Assembly: GCA_003731675.1 (NCBI GenBank)
Contig: RCNQ01000184.1
Span: forward strand, 1 to 16,222
Origin: Bacteroidetes/Chlorobi group bacterium ChocPot_Mid
GTDB taxonomy: Bacteria; Bacteroidota; Ignavibacteria; Kapaibacteriales; UBA2268
Direction of reading: 5' to 3'
DNA: 16,222 nucleotides
Of the stretch, positions 6,729-14,950 are shown piece by piece (position 1 is the first letter of the stretch; the number at the start of each line of letters is the position of its first letter). The notes beneath the pieces were generated by a model that saw nothing but the letters and a program-made list of their open reading frames with translations, searched no databases and was not told where the DNA came from. The position numbers and the translations under genes are program-made.

Positions 6729-7919
6729 GTGGATATATTCGAGAAATGCATTAATTTCACAAGAGCTGATGATGTAAAGAAATTAGGAGTTTACCCTTAT
6801 TTCAGAGCTATCGAAGAAAATGAAGGTCCTGTCGTGAAAATTGAAGGCAGAACAATAGTAATGGCTGGTTCGAACAACTATCTTGGACTGACAGCGCATC
6901 CAAGAGTAAGGGAAGCATCAATTAATGCTATTAAAAAGTATGGTTCTGGTTGTTCAGGTTCGAGGTATCTCACAGGGACAATTGATTTACACATAGAACT
7001 TGAGCATCGTTTAGCTAAATTTTTGGGTTTTGAAGAGGTTCTACTTTATAGTACAGGGTATCAGACGGCTTTGGGTGCTATACCTACTTTAGCTGTCAAA
7101 GGTGATTATTTGATTTTAGACAAAGAAGACCATGCATCAATAGTAAATGCTGGAATGATAGCAAAAGGTGCTTTCACTGAATTTAAACGATACAAGCATA
7201 ACGACATGGAAGACCTTGAATCTGTTTTAAAGAAATTGCCGATGGATGCAGGCAAGCTCATTGTTTCTGATGGCGTTTTTTCTGTAACAGGTGAAATAGT
7301 AAATCTACCTGAGTTGTTAAAAATCGCAAAGAAGTATAATGCAAGGGTTATGGTTGATGATGCTCACGCAATTGGTGTTATTGGTAAAGGCGGGAGGGGT
7401 ACTGCAAGTAAATTCGGTGTAACCGACCAAACCGACTTGGTAATGGGTACATTTTCCAAGACATTTTCGTCTCTCGGTGGCTTTGTTGCTGGACCTGAAA
7501 GAGTAATAAATTTCCTGAAACATCACTCACCAGCATTGATATTCAGTGCAAGTCCGACCCCGGCAAGTTGTGCGGCGGCTTTAGCTTCGCTTGATATTTT
7601 GGAAGAACAACCTGAATTAGTGGACAAACTTGTTGCTAATTCAAAATATATGCAAAAAGGATTTAAGGACCTTGGTTTGAATATAGTAGAAAGCGAAACA
7701 GGTATTGTTCCTGTAATTGTCGGGGATGTTGACCTTGCTTTCTTGTTTTGGAGAAAGCTCTATGATAACGGAGTTTTTGTTAATGCTTTTATTCCTCCGG
7801 GTGTACCTCCTCATATGAGTATGATGAGGACAAGTTATATGGCAACTCATGAAAAAGTTCATCTGGATATGATTTTAGATGCTTTTGATAAAGTTGCTAA
7901 GGAACTGAATTTGATATGA
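6729..7919 (+). CDS. spt: Serine palmitoyltransferase-type alpha-oxoamine synthase
   Basis: A 396-residue PLP enzyme of the alpha-oxoamine synthase family, full length. Serine palmitoyltransferase condenses serine with an acyl-CoA to give 3-ketosphinganine, the first step of sphingolipid synthesis in Bacteroidota. The N-terminal YPYFRAIE (22-29) and GSNNYLGLT (47-55) segments, GSGCSGSRYLTGT (72-84) and KHNDMEDLE (156-164) are close to Bacteroides-type enzymes. Catalytic features are the His135 of DHAS that stacks on PLP, Asp210 and His213 in VDDAHAIG, and the Schiff-base lysine Lys244 in GTFSK. The relatives 2-amino-3-ketobutyrate CoA ligase (Kbl) and BioF share these residues. The YPYFR-type N-terminus favours Spt, but Kbl cannot be fully excluded. 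It is cytoplasmic. It stands alone, divergent from the ClpB-like gene; no other sphingolipid gene is in the window. Confidence 0.85.
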   Translation: MDIFEKCINFTRADDVKKLGVYPYFRAIEENEGPVVKIEGRTIVMAGSNNYLGLTAHPRVREASINAIKKYGSGCSGSRYLTGTIDLHIELEHRLAKFLGFEEVLLYSTGYQTALGAIPTLAVKGDYLILDKEDHASIVNAGMIAKGAFTEFKRYKHNDMEDLESVLKKLPMDAGKLIVSDGVFSVTGEIVNLPELLKIAKKYNARVMVDDAHAIGVIGKGGRGTASKFGVTDQTDLVMGTFSKTFSSLGGFVAGPERVINFLKHHSPALIFSASPTPASCAAALASLDILEEQPELVDKLVANSKYMQKGFKDLGLNIVESETGIVPVIVGDVDLAFLFWRKLYDNGVFVNAFIPPGVPPHMSMMRTSYMATHEKVHLDMILDAFDKVAKELNLI

Positions 7920-7979
7920 TATAAAATAATAGTAAATTTTAATTTAATTAAATAAGTTAATTAGTGTTTCGTTTTTGAT

Positions 7980-8025
7980 TGCATAACCGGGGAGTGCAAA
8001 AAATGATATTAAACGGTATTATGCA
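7980..8025 (+). promoter_or_regulatory. Hairpin abutting the start of the T9SS protein gene
   Basis: TGCATAA at 7980-7986 pairs with TTATGCA at 8019-8025, and the next bases CCG (7987-7989) pair with CGG (8014-8016) after a two-base bulge. The right arm includes the first base of the ATG at 8025. Within the loop is GGAG (7991-7994), 8 bases before an ATG at 8003 in another frame. The structure could mask or expose the start, or could be chance in AT-rich DNA. Confidence 0.3.
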
Positions 8026-10973
8026 TGACTGTTACAGATTTAAATAGGAAATTAATAAGTATTTTATACGATTTAATTATTGGTAGTAAAATTGCGAAAA
8101 CAAATTTTGTACAGCTGATTATTTTTGGGATAATGGCTGTAACATCTCCATTGTCATTGTTCGGATTAACAGATAGTCTGACAGTAACAGACCGAAATGG
8201 TGGCAAGCAGACATTAGCTGATACAGTACCTCCTTTTATACCAACATTTGTTCCTGAAGAAGATGGTTCAGCACACGGAGAGGTTATTGATATGCCCGAT
8301 GACGATGCAATTCGTTCTAATTTGGGAAATATCCGCATAAATGTTGACCAGAATTATGAATTCAATTATGAAAAATATCAGGTAGGAGTTGACAGAAAGA
8401 CGACTTGGACTATCAAAGTAAAAGATAAGTTTATGGATGCTGTAGGTTCAGTCAGTTTTTCTGATTTTGCCGGTAATTCAATAACTCAGACTTTTCATTA
8501 TAGTGCACCAAAGTTTCGTTTGAGTCCAAGGGAATATGCTTTCGGAGAAGTTGTAACAGGTAGCAGACCATATACAGAGTTTACGATTACCAATGACTCT
8601 TATGACAGGTTTTTTGTTTTGGATAAATTAAATTTGAAAAATGGTGACGAAGGGTTCGAAATAGTTTTGGTGAAAAATACACCTGGATATTTGTCAGCAC
8701 TTCCTAAAATGTTCGGACCACGTGATTCATTAAGGTTCCGTGTTTATTTCAATCCCAAAAAAGAAGGTGTTTATTTTGATTCAATTGGTATTGGTACAAA
8801 TTATGCTTTTGCTTATGTCTCGCAGGTATCAGCAAAGGTGGCAAGTCCTGTGATTGTAGCCAATGACCTTGATTTTTTTGATGTAACTGTCGGAGATACT
8901 ATCAGGAAGACTGTTTCAGTACAAAATAAAGGATTGGTAGATTTGTACTTAAATGCTTATTTATCAACAAAACTTCCTTTTTGGACAACTTTGCCTCAAA
9001 TCACAGAAAAAGAACCATATCATCTGCCACCTGGGGGAAGATTGAATTTCGATATATTTTTTGCACCGGATAGTTTGAAATTCTATAAGGATTCTGTTAT
9101 ATTTTTCAGCAACGCTACTGGAATTGATAATGTTACTTATATTTACGGACACGGGGTTGAACCGGGTTTGATTGTATCGTCGTACAATTGGGGTAGAAGA
9201 AGGATTGACAGACCTGACCGTCCAGAACTGAGACCAGTTGCACCTTATACTTCTCCTGAGTTTGCTGTTTGGATAACAAACACAGCACAGGATACTATCA
9301 CAATTTATAATGTTTCAAAAGTTGATACAATCAGGGAAAAAGCATTTGAATATGTCCCCGATGAATTTGAGAATCTTGTGTTAGCTCCGAGACAATCAAA
9401 ATACGTAGAAGTTGCATTTCACCCAACAGAAGTAGGACCGTATCAGATGACTTTGGTTTATAACAATTCTTATGGGAGCGATTCAAAATCAACTTTCAAG
9501 GGTATTGGTATTGCTCCAAGATTGAAAACGAATGATGTGAATTTCGATACCAGTCTGGTTAATGATGTGTTTACTCCTGCAAGTAGAAAAGTTGTGTTTT
9601 ACAATGAGAACTGGGAATATGCAGATATGGTTTTTATTGATAGTTTGAAAACAGGTCCTAACGGTGGTGAAATAAGTGTTGATACATCAAGCAAACCGGT
9701 GCCATGGGGAAGCGAAGGTTTTAAAATCTTTAATATAAACAAGAGGACATCACCCTGGCTGATTGACAAGGGAGATTCACTCGTACTGGATATTAATTTT
9801 GTAGCACAGAGGGAAGGTCCTGCAACTGCAACTATCAGGACGGTCAGTGATGCTTTGTTCGATACAACAAGTACTTTATATGGGACGGGGATATTTCGAG
9901 GTATTAAAGTTTATACTACTCCGGCTGTATCTTGTGTGTCAGACAGAGATACATTTAACTTTCACATCGAAAATTTTGGATGGGATAATATTCATATTGA
10001 CTCTTTGAGATTTTTGGACAGGACATCTTTTTCTTTGGTGGACACAAATTTTTATAACGGTTTTGATATATTAGCTCAGGAAAAGAAGGTTATTGGTCTT
10101 ATTTATACACCTGATAAAGTTGAAGAAATAACTAATTATATCTTTGCTTATCATAGCTATTCAAATATGGTTAAGGAGGAAAAAGCATTGATAAGTGCAA
10201 AAAGTTACTTTACAAATAAGACAATTTCAATGCACATTTTAAACAGAGACAGCCTTTTGGATATCGGAGAAGTGTTAAAAGTAAAGGTATTTATTGACCA
10301 GGGGGAAGATATCTCTTTTTATCGCCTAAAAGACTTCGATGTCAGAGTGGAGTATAATCCAAACTTTTTAAGTATAAACAAAGAAGATATTTATCCGGGA
10401 GAAATTATTAAAAGTGGTTTTTTTAAACCTGAGAAGGAAAAAATCAACATTAACTCAGAAAAAGGAATTATAACTTTTCCGATAAATGCCCATAGTAATG
10501 GATATTTGAACGGTGATGGTGAATTTTTGTATTTTGAGTTTAAAGTGGCACCACCAAAAGTACCTGATAGTATTTACAAATCAGAAATTGAAGTTTTTAT
10601 AAGTCCAAGCAACAATCATTGTGTGGATTTTACCAAGTCAAATGATTTATTTGTTACATTGAACAGCCGTTTGTCTGACAATCTTGAATGGATTGATTTC
10701 AAAGGAGATAAAAATCAAATAATGGAGGTTTATCCAAATCCTGCAAATTCGGTTAACCCCCAAGTAATATTTGAAATTAAGGAAGAAGGGTTTTATGAGT
10801 TAGAACTTTACAATTCTGTTGGTGAACTATTAACCAAAGTGTTTTCTGTGAGGTTACGACCGGGCAACTATAGGGCAACTATACCAGTTCTTCAGTATCC
10901 TTCAGGTTACTATTCATTAATGCTGAGAAATTCAGATTTGAATCTTGTTAAAGATTTTATATTTATTCGATGA
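8025..10973 (+). CDS. Secreted ASH-repeat protein with type IX secretion sorting tail
   Basis: A 982-residue surface or secreted protein. A hydrophobic segment at about 28-47, after a basic stretch, could be a signal peptide with an unusually long n-region. Residues 48-160 look like Ig-type beta sequence. Five beta-rich units resembling ASH/choice-of-anchor-D repeats follow at about 164-271, 275-375, 382-497, 499-622 and 626-727. A cohesin-like beta domain lies at about 732-880. Residues 900-982 are a T9SS type A sorting domain, with VYPNPA at 902-907 and a GYYSLML segment near the end; such tails direct export through the outer membrane and are then cleaved. The binding target is unknown. 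An in-frame TAA at 8010-8012 rules out an earlier start, and the only nearby later ATG (8133) would remove the basic n-region. It has no close operon partner: 105 bases before and 147 after hold no recognised gene. Confidence 0.88.
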   Translation: MTVTDLNRKLISILYDLIIGSKIAKTNFVQLIIFGIMAVTSPLSLFGLTDSLTVTDRNGGKQTLADTVPPFIPTFVPEEDGSAHGEVIDMPDDDAIRSNLGNIRINVDQNYEFNYEKYQVGVDRKTTWTIKVKDKFMDAVGSVSFSDFAGNSITQTFHYSAPKFRLSPREYAFGEVVTGSRPYTEFTITNDSYDRFFVLDKLNLKNGDEGFEIVLVKNTPGYLSALPKMFGPRDSLRFRVYFNPKKEGVYFDSIGIGTNYAFAYVSQVSAKVASPVIVANDLDFFDVTVGDTIRKTVSVQNKGLVDLYLNAYLSTKLPFWTTLPQITEKEPYHLPPGGRLNFDIFFAPDSLKFYKDSVIFFSNATGIDNVTYIYGHGVEPGLIVSSYNWGRRRIDRPDRPELRPVAPYTSPEFAVWITNTAQDTITIYNVSKVDTIREKAFEYVPDEFENLVLAPRQSKYVEVAFHPTEVGPYQMTLVYNNSYGSDSKSTFKGIGIAPRLKTNDVNFDTSLVNDVFTPASRKVVFYNENWEYADMVFIDSLKTGPNGGEISVDTSSKPVPWGSEGFKIFNINKRTSPWLIDKGDSLVLDINFVAQREGPATATIRTVSDALFDTTSTLYGTGIFRGIKVYTTPAVSCVSDRDTFNFHIENFGWDNIHIDSLRFLDRTSFSLVDTNFYNGFDILAQEKKVIGLIYTPDKVEEITNYIFAYHSYSNMVKEEKALISAKSYFTNKTISMHILNRDSLLDIGEVLKVKVFIDQGEDISFYRLKDFDVRVEYNPNFLSINKEDIYPGEIIKSGFFKPEKEKININSEKGIITFPINAHSNGYLNGDGEFLYFEFKVAPPKVPDSIYKSEIEVFISPSNNHCVDFTKSNDLFVTLNSRLSDNLEWIDFKGDKNQIMEVYPNPANSVNPQVIFEIKEEGFYELELYNSVGELLTKVFSVRLRPGNYRATIPVLQYPSGYYSLMLRNSDLNLVKDFIFIR

Positions 10974-11120
10974 GTTACATTCTTTAAGTATTTCTATCTT
11001 AATATCTTATGTTCTTTCAGAAAAAACAGGGAGTATTGTAATTTTTTAATTCGTGGAAAGTTCATATTTTTGTTTTTTATATTTAGTAATTTTAGCAATA
11101 ATATTTAATTAGGATAAATA

Positions 11121-12548
11121 ATGGAAAAGACATTGTATGAAAAAAGCCGTTCAGGAAGAAAAGGTTATACTCTTCCGGTATTGGATGTTGAAAAAGAGGT
11201 ATTCCCCGAAAGCCATGTAAGACAGATTGAATTGAAATTACCCGAAATCAGTGAGAATGAAATAGCGAGACATTTTACAAAACTTGCTCATTTAAATTAC
11301 AGTATTGAAGAAGGATTGTATCCGCTTGGCTCCTGCACAATGAAGTATAATCCTAAGATAAATGAATATACTTCAGCATTACCGGGATTTACTGAACTTC
11401 ATCCATGCTCAGAAGTCAGGAATGCTCAGGGAGCTTTGCAACTTATGTACGAATTGCAAGAGTTGCTGAAAGAAATTACAGGTTTGCAAGGTTGCACACT
11501 TCAACCTGCGGCAGGTTCTCACGGTGAATTTACAGGTATCAATTTAATTGCGGCTTATCATGCAAACGATAGTAAAAGAAAGATTATTCTAATACCTGAT
11601 AGTGCCCATGGTACAAATCCTGCATCCAGTGCTATTGCAGGTTTCTCCATCGTTGCCGTTAAGTCAAATGACAGAGGTCTTGTAGATATTGAGGATTTGA
11701 AATCAAAGTGTAATGATGAAGTAGCAGGATTTATGCTCACAAATCCAAATACATTAGGATTATTCGAAACACAGATAGTTGAAATAGAAAAATTGATTCA
11801 CGGTTGCGGTGGTCTGATGTATATGGATGGAGCCAATATGAATGCTCTTATGGGAATTGTACGCCCAGGGGATATGGGATTTGATTGTGTCCATTTGAAT
11901 TTGCATAAAACATTTTCTACACCTCACGGAGGAGGAGGACCTGGTTCTGGTCCAGTTTGTGTCAGCGAGAAACTTGTAGAATTTCTCCCGGTACCAAGGG
12001 TCATCAAAACAGGGGAGACTTATGATTTATCTTATGATTTTCCAAAATCCATCGGAAAAGTTATGGCATTCTACGGGAATTTCGGCGTGATGATAAGAGC
12101 TTATACTTATATCAAAATTTTAGGAGGGGAAGGTTTGAAAAAGGTAAGTGAAAATGCCATAATTAATGCAAATTACTTGCTTTCGAGATTGAAGGAATAT
12201 TTTGATTTACCACATGATGAAAGATGTATGCATGAGTTTGTGCTTAGTGGTGACAGACAAAAAAAATTCGGAGTATCCACCAAGGACATGGCAAAGAGAC
12301 TTTTAGATTATGGCTATCATGCACCAACAATATATTTTCCTTTGATTGTGCACGAAGCATTGCTTGTAGAACCGACAGAAACTGAAACATTGGAAAGTCT
12401 CGATGAATTTGCCGATGCTTTGATTGCAATTGCTAAGGAAGCAGAAAGCAATCCTGATTTGGTAAAAGATTCACCACAAAAAACACCCGTAAAAAGGTTG
12501 GATGATGCTCTGGCGGCGAGAAATCTGGATATAAGGTGGAGCTGTTAA
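11121..12548 (+). CDS. gcvPB: Glycine decarboxylase (P protein) subunit 2
   Basis: A 475-residue PLP enzyme, the C-terminal half of the two-subunit form of the glycine cleavage P protein. With GcvPA it decarboxylates glycine and passes the aminomethyl group to the lipoyl H protein, feeding one-carbon metabolism. Visible motifs are LYPLGSCTMKYNP at 66-78, the glycine-rich LQPAAGSHGE at 127-136, DSAHGTNPAS at 160-169, MDGANMNAL at 235-243, and the Schiff-base lysine Lys263 in NLHKTFSTPHGGGGPGSGP. The length is usual for the split form. AGGA lies 6 bases before the ATG. The partner genes gcvPA, gcvH and gcvT are not in the window, so they must be elsewhere. I see no glycine riboswitch in the 147 bases upstream, which are AT-rich and otherwise empty. 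Confidence 0.95.
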   Translation: MEKTLYEKSRSGRKGYTLPVLDVEKEVFPESHVRQIELKLPEISENEIARHFTKLAHLNYSIEEGLYPLGSCTMKYNPKINEYTSALPGFTELHPCSEVRNAQGALQLMYELQELLKEITGLQGCTLQPAAGSHGEFTGINLIAAYHANDSKRKIILIPDSAHGTNPASSAIAGFSIVAVKSNDRGLVDIEDLKSKCNDEVAGFMLTNPNTLGLFETQIVEIEKLIHGCGGLMYMDGANMNALMGIVRPGDMGFDCVHLNLHKTFSTPHGGGGPGSGPVCVSEKLVEFLPVPRVIKTGETYDLSYDFPKSIGKVMAFYGNFGVMIRAYTYIKILGGEGLKKVSENAIINANYLLSRLKEYFDLPHDERCMHEFVLSGDRQKKFGVSTKDMAKRLLDYGYHAPTIYFPLIVHEALLVEPTETETLESLDEFADALIAIAKEAESNPDLVKDSPQKTPVKRLDDALAARNLDIRWSC

Positions 12549-12650
12549 TCTGATTCTATATTTTAAAATAAAGTTTTTGTTTTTGTCAATCTGTGAAAGG
12601 TTGTACAATGAGATGCTTACTGAATAATTAGGATTTTTAGGAGAAAGAAT

Positions 12651-13736
12651 ATGCAGATAGGGATTGTAGGATTGCCGTACTCAGGGAAGACAACTTTTTT
12701 CCAGACACTGACAGAAACACATTTAGACCAAAATGCCTTACAAAAAAGAGATGCAAATATTGCTATTGTAAAAGTGATAGATGACAGACTGGATAAGCTC
12801 ACAGCAATTTTTAATCCCAAGAAGAAAGTTAATGCAACAATCGAAATAGTGGATATGGTCGGATTGCAGAAAGGTGACCACAGCTCACAAAGTTTTACTG
12901 CAAATTTTTTATCGAAAGTTAAAACCAACGATGCAATTATACATGTTGTCAGAGGATTTGCTGATGACAGTATTCCACATGTTGATGGTAGCATTGATAT
13001 CCTACGGGATATCAAAACACTTGAAGAAGAGTTTTTCTTTGCTGATATGTCTTTTATTGAAAATCGTCTGGAAAAACTTGAAAAAGAAGCAATGAAACCG
13101 AAAAACAAGGAAATTGCACTGAAGGAAAAAGAAATAATGCTCAAATGGAACGAAGCATTGCAAAATGAAATTCCACTGCGTGACCTTGAAATGACTGAAG
13201 ATGAAATGAAATACATTAAAAACTATCAACCGCTCTCAGCAAAGCCACTGCTTTTGGCAATCAATCTTGACGAAAATGATATAAAAAATGCTGATGGTAT
13301 AATTAGTTCAATCGCAGAAAAAATAAAAGGCAAGAATATCAAAATTGAACCTTTCTTTGCAAAAATAGAAATGGAGCTTGTTGCATTGAACGAAGAAGAA
13401 AAGCAAATGTTCATGGAAGAATACGGAATCAAAGAGTCAGCACTTGCCCGACTCATCCGTAGTGCTTATTCACTTTTGGGTCTGCAATCTTTTTTTACGG
13501 TTGGTGAGGATGAGTGCCGCGCCTGGACTATCAGAAAAGGAGAAAATGCACAAGGAGCCGCCGGAACAATCCACACAGACTTTTTTAATAAATTTATTCG
13601 TGCAGAAGTTGTAGGTTATGAAGATTTTATCAAATACGGTTCTTTTGTAAAGTGCAAGGAAAATGCAGTGTTCCGTCTTGAAGGCAAGGAATATATTGTC
13701 AAGGATGGTGATATTCTTCACGTAAGGCATGGTTGA
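12651..13736 (+). CDS. ychF: YchF-type P-loop ATPase with DUF933/TGS-like C-terminus
   Basis: A 361-residue Obg-related protein of the YchF/OLA1 type, which binds ribosomes and hydrolyses ATP better than GTP. The G1 loop is GLPYSGKTT at 7-15, where typical YchF has GLPNVGKST. G3 is DMVGLQKG at 68-75 (typically DIAGL). The G4 position has NLDE at 205-208 instead of NKxD, agreeing with the relaxed base specificity of the family. A charged coiled-coil insertion lies at about 123-165, and the C-terminal TGS-like domain at about 277-360 contains GEDECRAWTIRKG. AGGAG sits 7-8 bases before the ATG, supporting this start. The G1 and G3 variants suggest the divergent second branch of the family, so this may not be the only YchF in the genome. 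Gaps of 102 bases before and 104 after suggest separate transcription. Confidence 0.88.
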   Translation: MQIGIVGLPYSGKTTFFQTLTETHLDQNALQKRDANIAIVKVIDDRLDKLTAIFNPKKKVNATIEIVDMVGLQKGDHSSQSFTANFLSKVKTNDAIIHVVRGFADDSIPHVDGSIDILRDIKTLEEEFFFADMSFIENRLEKLEKEAMKPKNKEIALKEKEIMLKWNEALQNEIPLRDLEMTEDEMKYIKNYQPLSAKPLLLAINLDENDIKNADGIISSIAEKIKGKNIKIEPFFAKIEMELVALNEEEKQMFMEEYGIKESALARLIRSAYSLLGLQSFFTVGEDECRAWTIRKGENAQGAAGTIHTDFFNKFIRAEVVGYEDFIKYGSFVKCKENAVFRLEGKEYIVKDGDILHVRHG

Positions 13737-13803
13737 TGATAGAGAGTATCCTTCCTGATTCTTTTCTGAGAGAAATATTTAATTTGTAAAAAATCGCTCC
13801 TTT

Positions 13804-13836
13804 TTTGTATTTTTGATTTTTTTCATAATAAATTTG
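13804..13836 (+). promoter_or_regulatory. Bacteroidota-type promoter of dprA (-33 TTTG, -7 TAAATTTG)
   Basis: TTTG at 13804-13807 and TAAATTTG at 13829-13836 are separated by 21 bases, matching the TTTG-N19-21-TAnnTTTG consensus of Bacteroidota housekeeping promoters. It is the only promoter in the window with both halves visible. The expected start of transcription is at or next to the ATG at 13841, so the mRNA would be leaderless or nearly so; no Shine-Dalgarno is present, which agrees. Confidence 0.6.
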
Positions 13837-13840
13837 ATTA

Positions 13841-14938
13841 ATGAGTTTACCCGGCAATTGGACAATTGAAGAAATTTTAAGTTTGACTTATTTCAAGAAA
13901 GTAAATCTTGGACTTATTTTCCGTGCTGTTGAATCTTTCGACTGCCTTGACGATTTGCTCAAGCCACAAAAAGCGAATGAGATTTCCGATGTGTTTTCAA
14001 AAAATGAACTTTTTGAGACAAGAATCAATCCGCTCGATGAGGCGAAAATTCAACTGGAACTTTGCGAAAAAAGAAACGTAAATATTGTAACTTTTTGGGA
14101 TGAAAAATATCCTCAATTGCTTTCTCAAATACATGTTCCTCCTATTTTATTGTTCGTTAAGGGGGAATTGCAAAATCCGGATACTGTATCAATCTCGATG
14201 GTTGGTACAAGGCAGTGTACAACATACGGTAAAATGATGGCTGAAGAATTTGCATCGTATTTTGCGCAAAATGGAATTGTTATTACAAGCGGTCTTGCTT
14301 CAGGAATTGATACTATTTCGCATTTGAGTACAATAGATTCAAAAGGGATTACTTACGCTGTGCTTGGCTGTGGAATTGATAGTTTGTTTTCTTCTTATCA
14401 GCAAAAAAATGCTGATAGAATTGTTGATTGTGGTGGGGCATTGATTAGTGAATTTAAGTGCGGTGTATCAGCGAAACCTGGATATTTTATTCAAAGAAAC
14501 AGAATAATAAGTGGCATATCTAAGGCGACTTTAGTTGTTGAAAGCGATATCAAGGGTGGCTCGATAATTACTGCACAATTTGCATTTGAACAGGGCAGAG
14601 ATGTATTCGCAATTCCGGGACATATTAAAAATGATAAAAGTAAGGGGACGAATTATCTAATTAAGAAGAATATCGCTTTTCTTGCAATATCACCTTCAGA
14701 GGTTATGGAGGATATGGGACTTGTCTCGATGTTTGGTAATAATCGTCAAAATCAGTCTAATAATTTTGATGCAAGTGAACAACAGATTTATGATAAACTT
14801 AGCTATGAGCCAATGCATATTGATGAAATAGCTAATCTTACAAATTTGGAGATTACAGAAGCTATGGTTAAATTGCTAAATATGGAATTTAACGGAAGCA
14901 TTAAACAGCTACCAGGGAAATATTATATTAAAACTTAA
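13841..14938 (+). CDS. dprA: DNA-processing protein DprA (Smf)
   Basis: A 365-residue DprA, which binds incoming single-stranded DNA and loads RecA during natural transformation; it is also widespread in non-competent bacteria. Residues 1-80 are the helical N-terminal region. The Rossmann-like DprA core spans about 85-290, with YPQLL at 90-94, VGTRQ at 121-125, SGLASGID at 150-157, QRNRIISG at 218-225, GSIITA at 240-245 and VFAIPG at 255-260. A C-terminal winged-helix domain lies at about 309-365. All are in the expected order, and the length is normal. The ATG at 13841 has no ribosome-binding site but lies just downstream of a promoter, suggesting leaderless translation. It is followed after 12 bases by the prenyl synthase gene, which should be cotranscribed. 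Confidence 0.95.
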   Translation: MSLPGNWTIEEILSLTYFKKVNLGLIFRAVESFDCLDDLLKPQKANEISDVFSKNELFETRINPLDEAKIQLELCEKRNVNIVTFWDEKYPQLLSQIHVPPILLFVKGELQNPDTVSISMVGTRQCTTYGKMMAEEFASYFAQNGIVITSGLASGIDTISHLSTIDSKGITYAVLGCGIDSLFSSYQQKNADRIVDCGGALISEFKCGVSAKPGYFIQRNRIISGISKATLVVESDIKGGSIITAQFAFEQGRDVFAIPGHIKNDKSKGTNYLIKKNIAFLAISPSEVMEDMGLVSMFGNNRQNQSNNFDASEQQIYDKLSYEPMHIDEIANLTNLEITEAMVKLLNMEFNGSIKQLPGKYYIKT

Positions 14939-14950
14939 TAATGAAATAAA

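Noticed and set aside
10974..11120. Possible glycine riboswitch before gcvPB
   Set aside because: The 147 bases are very AT-rich, and I could not find the paired aptamer-like GC-rich stems such an element would need.
12583..12609. TTGTCA-N15-TACAAT upstream of the YchF gene, like a sigma-70 promoter
   Set aside because: The spacer is two bases short, and the other promoter candidates here follow the Bacteroidota TTTG/TAnnTTTG pattern, so this is likely chance.
12617..13216. 199-codon minus-strand open frame opposite the YchF gene
   Set aside because: Its Ser/Phe/Ile-rich composition is typical of the reverse of a Lys/Glu-rich gene; the plus-strand gene has all family motifs.
13737..13803. 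TTTCTGAGAGAAA small hairpin after the YchF gene as a terminator
   Set aside because: The stem is five base pairs with a three-base loop and no U run follows; too weak to call.
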